A stretch of DNA of 9,654 bases, taken from assembly GCA_052246295.1 (NCBI GenBank), contig JBQQCO010000041.1. The stretch is one strand, 5' to 3'. Below the pieces are notes generated by a model. It was not told where the DNA came from. It saw nothing but the letters and a program-made list of their open reading frames with translations, and searched no databases. The translations under genes were made by a program, and so were the position numbers. Below, in pieces: positions 4,603 to 9,654 of this stretch. This stretch comes from Piscibacillus sp052246295 (GTDB lineage Bacteria > Bacillota > Bacilli > Bacillales > Alkalibacillaceae). Within the stretch, counting starts at the first letter, position 1; every line of letters begins with the position of its first letter.

Positions 4603-7600
4603 TCATAAATAAGTGGGATGAGGTTCAGCGTTAAGTTCTTCCACTAGATCTAATATACTACCATCCATCAAGTGACCAACAAAATTTACTTCAACTGACT
4701 TAATAGGTTGATCTGTAACTTTTGCTATAGTTTTGAACTTCTCTCCACTATAAAATTGATGGCTACTATTACTTTGCTCATTATGGTAGTCAGCCCACTT
4801 TTCAGTATGTTCCACAGAACCTTCTACAATTAATTCTCTTACATTGATTTGTTTCGTAAGTGTATTACCTTCTACATCAAGAGTAACGATATACTCACCA
4901 TACAACGCATTAGAAATCGTACCATTCCATGAAGATTGGGTTGATGAATTTCCTTCCGGATCAACAATCGTCCACTTTACATCTAAATCCTGTTGACGAT
5001 CTCCGTAATCCGTTTGGTTGGCAATTAATATATCATCGCCTTCATAAGCCGGTTTTGGACTATAATCAAAGCTTAGTTTTAAGATATCGTAGTACCCTGA
5101 GATATCACGACTGACATTACCAACATTATCTTCGGATTCAACTTGTATTCGGTTACGACCAATTTGGTTAATCGCAATGGTTTCTTTAGTTCCGTTTTTC
5201 CAAGAACTCCAGCCACCCCAATCACCATCATTTTCTATACGATACCTGAAGCGTTTGACACCAGAATGCGAATCGCTAACCGTAATATCAACGTCATGCT
5301 GACCTTCAGACCAATTTAAAGATCGTGGTTCAAAAGATGTTGTAGGGCCTCTACCATCTGTTCGAACAGTCATCCCCGTATTATTCCACGAATAATTGTC
5401 ACTCCAATTCTCGGCGTTATCACGATACAAACTATATACATGATAATAATGGCCATGTGATTTAGGAGTCACTGTGAAGGTTACTTCTTTTGTACGACCG
5501 CTACTAGACTCGTAAGTTCTCTTAGCAGAATTAAATGTTATATGGGAACTTGTGTTGTAATTATTAAGATGGGTAGAGTTGCTACTATTCCAACCATGAT
5601 AAGCACGTGCTAAATCGCTGCCTTTTAACTGTAAATACGTTCGCCATATTTTGGAATGGTAATCATATCCTCTTAAACGTATTGTGACGCTTTCATTTGG
5701 CTTAATCCAATAATTACTTCCATTTTTGTAAGTGTGTCCTGTTATACTGTTAGAAGAATCGTTAGGATCTGTCTTATCAATATAATAATAGCCGGAATAT
5801 TTATTCCTCACATTTCCTACATTGTCTTCAGCTTGAACATGAATTCGATTTTGTCCTTGTGATGTTAAGTTAATGTTTGTGCTAGAGCTATTTATCCAAG
5901 AACTATAACCACTCCAAGAACCATTCTGATAAGTACGATATCGAATACGTTTGACACCAGAATGCGAGTCACTAGCACTCACTGACACTGAGACATTTGA
6001 ATTAGTCCAGTTTTTAGAATTCGGATTTAACGATATAGAAGGCGCAACTCCATCTACACGTAACCTTCCATCATTGACGTAACCTCTAGTATTATTGACG
6101 TTATCTTGATAGTATCTTTGGATTTGGTACGTATCCCCGTGTTGCTTTGGAGTCACTTTCCACCGTACTCGACCATAATCACCATTTTGATCTCGATACG
6201 CAGAATCAACACTTACACGACTGCTTGTTACTTGCTTATGATGATCTGAAGACCCATCAGCAAAATCATGACGACTTCTAACCTCAATGTTTCCATTTCT
6301 CATTAAACGCATATATTGATATTTGTTACCAGAATGTGGGTCATGTTGTTGAAAACGTATAAAGACGCTATCATTAGGTTTAGTCCAATAATCATTACCG
6401 TTTTTATAAATATGTGACCATATGGTTGTATCGGAATGGTTAGGTGCAACCCCATCTACTTTTAGATTCATTCCTGTATCATTATATCCTCTTGTGTTTC
6501 CAGCTTGGTCGGTATAATAATAGTGGACATTAAAGTGATCGCCATGATTAGATGGCTTAACATACCAGTTTACACGACCATATGAAGTGTTTTCTGTCCT
6601 ACTTGCAGAATCAATACTAACCTTATTACTGGTATAGAACTGATAATTATTTGAAGTAGAACTATCGAAATTATGTCGTGAACGAACATCAACACCACTA
6701 CCATATAGACGTAAGTATTGATATTTGTTACCTGAATCGACATCGCGTTGTCTCAGGTTTATCCGTACGGTGTCATTAGGAGTCGTCCAATAATTATTAC
6801 CATCTCTGTATTTATGAGAGTACATGCCATCAAAAATATGAACAGGAGGCTTGTCCTCTGGATCAAAAGATAATCGAGCTTGGTCCCCTCCAAAATGAAC
6901 ATAGGTTGAGGCCACCCATCGTGTGTTGTTATTATCATGAGGTGATCGGACACCGTACCAAACAGCAACTTCATCTTCATTTTGTGTCACTCTAGAATAA
7001 GTATAGCCTGTATTAAAGTAGCCACGACTATAACCCGACTCTGTCGATCGTGGGTATGTTCGGCGAATGACATCATTACTTCCTAGCATCACAAGATTAT
7101 TAGCATCCTGTCCACTAGATAAACGAATGTCGCCCCCTTTGTAATCTAAACTATTAAAATTAAAGGGAACAACTAGCTCCGTATAGACAACTCGACCGCC
7201 TACTTCTTTCACTAGATAAAGCTCCCATGTTCTAGGTTCACCTGGATCTGGGAATAGTTCTTCAATCGGTAAAAAAGCATCGAACCCTGTGGATTGATAT
7301 TTCATGTTACAGACCGTGTTGTTTACGTCGCGTGTAGACTCACTACACGTTGGCCACGATCCACCACGGTTATACGCAACATCATTTGTCGCATTTAAAT
7401 TTCGCATTCGTGTCCCAAACACCTTTGTTTCTCCACTCTTACTATCAACCGCAGCAATATATGTAGACTGGTTACTAGAATAGTGATGTCGATGACCTAA
7501 TAAAATTGACCAACCACGAAATTCTATATAATCACGTTTTCCCTTACCAAAGTCTTTAGAAACGATTCGATAGCCATTGTTAAGATACTTTTTATTATAA

Positions 7601-7788
7601 ACATCATATACTAATTGCCTCCCGGATTCCCATGAGTATTGTTTACTTCCATACAAGTTATCCCAATTCCGTTTAATAGAACTTGGAACGTCATAAGGTC
7701 CAGAAGCACTATGTGAAGTAGGCATATCGATTACTATAAAAATTGATACAACTAATAATAAGCTTAATAACTTACTATATTTTTTCAT
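4603..7788 (-). CDS. Large secreted multi-module surface protein (putative adhesin), cut short by TGA
   Basis: As it stands this gene encodes 1061 residues. I choose ATG at 7786-7788, with AAGGG 7 bases upstream, over the TTG at 7812. Residues 1-28 are a Sec signal peptide (MKKYSKLL, hydrophobic core, cleavage near SHSA). An N-terminal region (7700-6850) has two close cysteines. Then come five modules: A1 (about 6847-6450), A2 (6439-6030), B1 (6028-5764), A3 (5763-5340) and B2 (5339-5070). A modules (~130 residues) share YKNGxxYWxKPNDSVxI at the front and VDGVAP-type ends. B modules (~88 residues) share SDSHSGVKRxRYR and EDNVGNV, the style of bacterial Ig-like repeats. The C-terminal domain runs from 5069. 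No LPXTG or transmembrane anchor is seen, so retention by the pilus-like machinery encoded upstream is possible. It is the last gene of the operon, 24 bases after the preceding one. A role in adhesion is inferred from architecture only. Confidence 0.78.
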   Translation of the reverse strand: MKKYSKLLSLLLVVSIFIVIDMPTSHSASGPYDVPSSIKRNWDNLYGSKQYSWESGRQLVYDVYNKKYLNNGYRIVSKDFGKGKRDYIEFRGWSILLGHRHHYSSNQSTYIAAVDSKSGETKVFGTRMRNLNATNDVAYNRGGSWPTCSESTRDVNNTVCNMKYQSTGFDAFLPIEELFPDPGEPRTWELYLVKEVGGRVVYTELVVPFNFNSLDYKGGDIRLSSGQDANNLVMLGSNDVIRRTYPRSTESGYSRGYFNTGYTYSRVTQNEDEVAVWYGVRSPHDNNNTRWVASTYVHFGGDQARLSFDPEDKPPVHIFDGMYSHKYRDGNNYWTTPNDTVRINLRQRDVDSGNKYQYLRLYGSGVDVRSRHNFDSSTSNNYQFYTSNKVSIDSASRTENTSYGRVNWYVKPSNHGDHFNVHYYYTDQAGNTRGYNDTGMNLKVDGVAPNHSDTTIWSHIYKNGNDYWTKPNDSVFIRFQQHDPHSGNKYQYMRLMRNGNIEVRSRHDFADGSSDHHKQVTSSRVSVDSAYRDQNGDYGRVRWKVTPKQHGDTYQIQRYYQDNVNNTRGYVNDGRLRVDGVAPSISLNPNSKNWTNSNVSVSVSASDSHSGVKRIRYRTYQNGSWSGYSSWINSSSTNINLTSQGQNRIHVQAEDNVGNVRNKYSGYYYIDKTDPNDSSNSITGHTYKNGSNYWIKPNESVTIRLRGYDYHSKIWRTYLQLKGSDLARAYHGWNSSNSTHLNNYNTSSHITFNSAKRTYESSSGRTKEVTFTVTPKSHGHYYHVYSLYRDNAENWSDNYSWNNTGMTVRTDGRGPTTSFEPRSLNWSEGQHDVDITVSDSHSGVKRFRYRIENDGDWGGWSSWKNGTKETIAINQIGRNRIQVESEDNVGNVSRDISGYYDILKLSFDYSPKPAYEGDDILIANQTDYGDRQQDLDVKWTIVDPEGNSSTQSSWNGTISNALYGEYIVTLDVEGNTLTKQINVRELIVEGSVEHTEKWADYHNEQSNSSHQFYSGEKFKTIAKVTDQPIKSVEVNFVGHLMDGSILDLVEELNAEPHPTYL
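5070..6847 (-). repeat. Five-module repeat array within the surface protein (A-A-B-A-B)
   Basis: Two module types alternate at the protein level. Type A occurs at about 6847-6450, 6439-6030 and 5763-5340, each opening with a YKNG-YW-KPN motif. Type B occurs at 6028-5764 and 5339-5070, each with SDSHSGVKR and EDNVGNV. A1 and A2 are closest to each other (both carry SGNKYQY and VRSRH). A3 has diverged in its middle. The DNA shows short identical stretches but no recent exact duplication. Confidence 0.75.
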
Positions 7789-7812
7789 TTTGACCCTTCC
7801 CCCACCAGTCAA

Positions 7813-8268
7813 TTATTCATATGTGTAAGAAGCGGCTCGTCTTACGATTTGTTCTTTATCACTATTAGGAAAGAAACTATCAACTTCTGTTTCTACTATT
7901 ACTAAGATAGTAGGATGAAGGATGGTATCTTCAAAATTAACATTAAGTGACTCATATTCATGAGGAAATTCATCAACAGTATTAATGTCAAAAAAATGTA
8001 TTTCCACAATCCTATAATTTTCTGGTGTTAACCCTGTATTTATTTCAAGTGTTTCAATGAAAGTTTCTTCCGCTTCATCTTGATTAAATACAATATCCCC
8101 TTCTGATAAAGCCTCAACATCCAATTGTAAAGCAGCATCATGAACAGCAACCTCTAAATCTTCTTTCAAATAGGTAGTAGCACGACTTTGTTGGCTAATA
8201 TAGACGTTTGTGACCATCAATAAAATTGAAATTAATGTTACTAGAATCATTCGTAGCATCTCTGGCAT
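7813..8268 (-). CDS. Pseudopilin-like membrane protein (TadE/TadG-like in form)
   Basis: A 151-residue protein. The ATG at 8268 has GAGGTGA about 7 bases upstream. Residues 5-24 (LRMILVTLISILLMVTNVYI) form one N-terminal transmembrane helix, followed by a polar helix (QQSRATTYLKEDLEVAVHDAALQL) of the type that packs along a pilus stem, then an acidic C-terminal globular part with strand-like segments (ILVIVETEVDSF). This matches the general design of TadE/TadG-type minor pilins, in which the helix sits in the membrane until assembly. A processed leader is essentially absent: only four or five residues precede the hydrophobic segment. It lies 15 bases after a similar gene and 24 bases before the giant secreted protein, so it belongs to the same operon. 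A role as minor pilin or scaffold is inferred from form and context. Confidence 0.6.
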   Translation of the reverse strand: MPEMLRMILVTLISILLMVTNVYISQQSRATTYLKEDLEVAVHDAALQLDVEALSEGDIVFNQDEAEETFIETLEINTGLTPENYRIVEIHFFDINTVDEFPHEYESLNVNFEDTILHPTILVIVETEVDSFFPNSDKEQIVRRAASYTYE

Positions 8269-8283
8269 ATTCGTTCACCTCAT

Positions 8284-8670
8284 TTAGGAGGGGTTAAACT
8301 CTGACATAATTGTTTTAGATACTGTGTAAGTATCTTTTAAGTCAGAAAAACGAAACAAATCCATTACATGTGTTATGGGTTGAGGAATGGTAACGGATAC
8401 CTCAAGTCGTTCCCCTCTTGGTACAACGTCTTCAGTACCTGTGATCTCAATTACATCTGGATCATACCCATGAGTATCAACTAAAAATGATTCCATCGTT
8501 TGATAAATGCTTTCGTCATATCTTCCTTGTAGTGCTGCTTCTTTTTGACCTTCGTAAATAGCCATCATTAACGTTTCTTCAACTTGTGTCGCATGACTAT
8601 ATAGAATCCCTTGAAACGTTGACCACAAAATAAGTGGTAATAACAATATCATCGCTAAATGATTCCCCAT
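8284..8670 (-). CDS. Pseudopilin-like membrane protein (TadE-like in form)
   Basis: I place the start at ATG 8668-8670, giving 128 residues. GAGGAAAGGG lies upstream with a rather long spacing of about 11 bases. The frame is open to a GTG at 8712, but that codon falls in the hairpin at 8708-8736. The region just before the ATG would read ERAAIS, which resembles the RGAAxxEF lead-in of TadE proteins, so a start slightly upstream cannot be excluded. Residues 2-24 (GNHLAMILLLPLILWSTFQGIL) form an N-terminal membrane helix. An amphipathic helix (VEETLMMAIYEGQKEAALQG) and a small beta-rich domain (RLEVSVTIPQPI) follow. It shares its plan with the next gene, and the two may form a minor-pilin pair. 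Confidence 0.6.
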   Translation of the reverse strand: MGNHLAMILLLPLILWSTFQGILYSHATQVEETLMMAIYEGQKEAALQGRYDESIYQTMESFLVDTHGYDPDVIEITGTEDVVPRGERLEVSVTIPQPITHVMDLFRFSDLKDTYTVSKTIMSEFNPS

Positions 8671-8701
8671 AGATATTGCCGCCCTTTCCTCGAAGTGTTT
8701 G

Positions 8702-8736
8702 AAACAAAGCACCTAAAGGATAACCCTAAAGGTGCT
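8702..8736 (-). terminator. Hairpin between pilin and minor-pilin genes, possible partial terminator
   Basis: Outer arms AGCACCT (8708-8714) and AGGTGCT (8730-8736) pair perfectly. A symmetric AA/AA internal loop is followed by a further AGG/CCT pairing around a 5-base loop. On the minus strand TTTGTTT follows. It lies 15 bases after the second pilin stop. The interrupted T-tract suggests partial termination, which would give more pilin than downstream transcript. Confidence 0.6.
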
Positions 8737-8750
8737 CTATTCCAAACAAG

Positions 8751-8912
8751 TTAGTTAGTTCCGCCATGACCTCCAATTTCTGTTGAATTGATCTCACTTT
8801 CTACCTCGTTTCCCTTATCCTGTACCGCTGGCCATAATACATTAGTGAATACCAACGTAAAAATAGCTGCCACAGCTAACAACCCTAAAATTTTACCTGC
8901 AATTGAATCCAT
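8751..8912 (-). CDS. Tiny pilin-like single-helix protein, copy 2
   Basis: A 53-residue protein. The ATG at 8910-8912 is preceded by AAAGGAGTG at good spacing. It has the form MDSIAGKILG, then a hydrophobic helix (LLAVAAIFTLVFTNVLW, about residues 9-27), then a polar amphipathic tail (PAVQDKGNEVESEI) and a Gly-rich end (GGHGGTN). The first 41 residues equal those of the upstream copy, apart from the start codon. The size, single N-terminal helix and place in an operon with F-domain and TadE-like proteins suggest a Flp-type major pilin subunit. It lacks the usual G/xxxxE(F/Y) prepilin peptidase site: only five residues precede Gly6 and no Glu is found at position +5. It may be used unprocessed, or it may be a small membrane accessory protein. 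It is missed by length-limited gene finders. Confidence 0.72.
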   Translation of the reverse strand: MDSIAGKILGLLAVAAIFTLVFTNVLWPAVQDKGNEVESEINSTEIGGHGGTN

Positions 8913-9125
8913 ATTAATTAACACTCCTTTAAATTATTAATGATTTCAGTTTTTATTGTAGTTACGGTGTCGTTGATCCGTGATTTTCAATGTTTGTTGA
9001 TTGAATCTCACTTTCTACCTCGTTTCCCTTATCCTGTACCGCTGGCCAAAGGACATTAGTAAAGACCAATGTAAAAATAGCGGCTACTGCTAACAAACCT
9101 AAAATTTTACCTGCAATTGAATCCA
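8791..9125 (-). repeat. Tandem direct repeat of the pilin gene core
   Basis: 8791-8911 and 9005-9125 are the two 121-base copies, aligned without any gap. The stretches 8791-8834 and 9005-9048 (44 bases) are identical, as are 8884-8911 and 9098-9125 (28 bases). The substitutions between them are synonymous. This shows a tandem duplication under protein-level selection, with possible gene conversion in the identical block. Confidence 0.9.
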
Positions 9126-9126
9126 A
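8962..9126 (-). CDS. Tiny pilin-like single-helix protein, copy 1
   Basis: A 54-residue protein. Its TTG start at 9124-9126 lies after a strong AAAGGAGG site at the ideal distance, and the second copy has ATG at the same place. Residues 2-41 are identical to copy 2 (DSIAGKILG, hydrophobic helix to about residue 27, then PAVQDKGNEVESEI). Only the C-terminal tail differs (QSTNIENHGSTTP against NSTEIGGHGGTN). It lies 44 bases after the F-domain gene and 49 bases before copy 2, each copy having its own ribosome binding site. I infer a Flp-like pilin role from size, helix and context; homology to known Flp pilins is not evident by eye. Confidence 0.72.
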   Translation of the reverse strand: MDSIAGKILGLLAVAAIFTLVFTNVLWPAVQDKGNEVESEIQSTNIENHGSTTP

Positions 9127-9170
9127 TTGAAATACCTCCTTTCTAAAGTGATATATATTTCAAATAATGT

Positions 9171-9654
9171 CTAAAATAGGACATCATTTTCTAAATGTAG
9201 CAATGTGATACTTGTAAATATCAAAATTAGCCATAGAATTTGAATAAAGATGGTTACCCCAAAGAAAATTAATACATAGGTTTTTTTTCTTAACTGGTTT
9301 TCTAGTTCTTTTTTATAGAAAGATTCATGATAAACTTCTGATTCATTCTCTAGTATAGAAATAGCTTCTTCTTTACTAGCACTATCGAGTCTAACTAGCA
9401 CCTCTCCAAGCGTTTTGGCTCCATTTGTTCCTATCGCTTCACCCATTACATACTTCGCTTTTTCTGGTTCCGTCATCCACAGAGATAAAAAGCGAGATAA
9501 CGGGTTCTGTATATGTTGAAATGTAGAAACGCGATCCCTTAACAAACCATATAAGTTGATTTCCTGTCCAGGTTGTAAAGCGTGTAAGTCTGCTTTCAGG
9601 ATGTCGTATAAGGTAAATATCTCTATCTCTTGTTTACGTTTTTTTATATTGATG
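9171..9654 (-). CDS. C-terminal part of a type II secretion F-domain (TadB/TadC-like) membrane protein (5' end outside window)
   Basis: The frame is open from TAG at 9171-9173 to the window edge, giving at least 160 residues; the TTG at 9545 is merely an internal Leu. A soluble helical stretch (from IEIFTLYDILKADLHALQPGQ through GEAIGTNGAKTLGEVLVRLD) is followed by a basic segment (KKELENQLRKKT) and a C-terminal hydrophobic region of about 30 residues (YVLIFFGVTIFIQILWLILIF...) that forms one or two membrane helices. A cytoplasmic helical bundle with a G-x-x-L/AL pattern followed by terminal membrane helices is the layout of GspF/TadB/TadC platform proteins, which anchor pilus assembly in the membrane. 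Sequence match to the family is weak by eye, so the call rests partly on the pilin-like genes downstream. Confidence 0.55.
   Translation of the reverse strand, partial: INIKKRKQEIEIFTLYDILKADLHALQPGQEINLYGLLRDRVSTFQHIQNPLSRFLSLWMTEPEKAKYVMGEAIGTNGAKTLGEVLVRLDSASKEEAISILENESEVYHESFYKKELENQLRKKTYVLIFFGVTIFIQILWLILIFTSITLLHLENDVLF

Noticed and set aside
4603..4605. Selenocysteine or programmed TGA read-through in the adhesin
   Set aside because: The context on the minus strand (TTA TGA GAA) is not followed by an evident selenocysteine insertion stem, and a Trp codon fits the surrounding residues; a simple nonsense mutation is the more economical explanation, although read-through is not excluded.
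4402..4608. Plus-strand 68-residue open frame
   Set aside because: It is antisense to the detached adhesin tail and begins inside the terminator hairpin; no ribosome binding site is present.
4929..5114. Plus-strand 61-residue open frame
   Set aside because: It is antisense to the adhesin gene and has no ribosome binding site or protein-like features.
6759..6980. Minus-strand 73-residue open frame
   Set aside because: It is an alternative frame within the adhesin coding sequence, which has clear conserved repeats in the main frame.
9127..9170. Internal promoter before the first pilin gene (TAGACA as -35)
   Set aside because: TAGACA matches 5 of 6 bases but no acceptable -10 lies 16-18 bases downstream.

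Overview
The window looks like AT-rich DNA from a Gram-positive Bacillota, most likely a Bacillaceae. Most genes have strong AGGAGG-type ribosome binding sites, TTG and GTG starts occur beside ATG, promoters fit the TTGACA/TATAAT form, and exported proteins carry Gram-positive signals (a lipobox, a Sec signal peptide). No rRNA, tRNA, CRISPR array or insertion sequence is visible. The gene content (orphan regulator, nuclease-like proteins, uncharacterised operon, surface-organelle genes) is accessory in character. The sequence does not settle whether the replicon is a plasmid, an integrated element or a chromosome.

Layout from left to right. (1) 1-392, plus strand: the 3' end of a gene made of ~60-residue homing-endonuclease-associated repeats, entering from outside the window. 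(2) 425-2583, minus strand: a compact four-gene operon (180, 144 and 304 residues plus an 88-residue XRE-type regulator) closed by a strong terminator at 391-418. The first three proteins match no family I know. A candidate promoter at 2768-2796 and a 22-bp terminator hairpin at 2643-2691 precede it, so it may be controlled by attenuation or may sit downstream of a small RNA. (3) 2789-3151, minus: a 120-residue unknown gene with its own extended -10 promoter. (4) 3432-4355, minus: a two-gene unit, a secreted lipoprotein of the staphylococcal-nuclease family followed by a small protein with two Cys/His metal-binding modules, ended by a terminator at 3349-3374.

(5) 4435-9654, minus: the distal part of what looks like a Tad/type IVb-pilus-like operon. 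Reading in the direction of transcription it has the C-terminal part of a probable type II secretion F-domain (TadB/TadC-like) membrane protein cut by the window edge; two nearly identical 54- and 53-residue single-helix proteins that look like pilins; a hairpin that could partly terminate transcription; two pseudopilin-like proteins with N-terminal membrane helices (TadE/TadG-like in form); and a very large Sec-exported protein of repeated beta-sandwich-like modules, probably a surface or tip adhesin.

The large protein ends at a TGA, but the same frame stays open for 55 more well-formed codons up to TAA and a terminator. The simplest reading is a TGG-to-TGA nonsense mutation that removes the end of the C-terminal domain. 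The most interesting items are this interrupted adhesin, the tandem tiny pilin genes, and the uncharacterised XRE operon with its structured leader.
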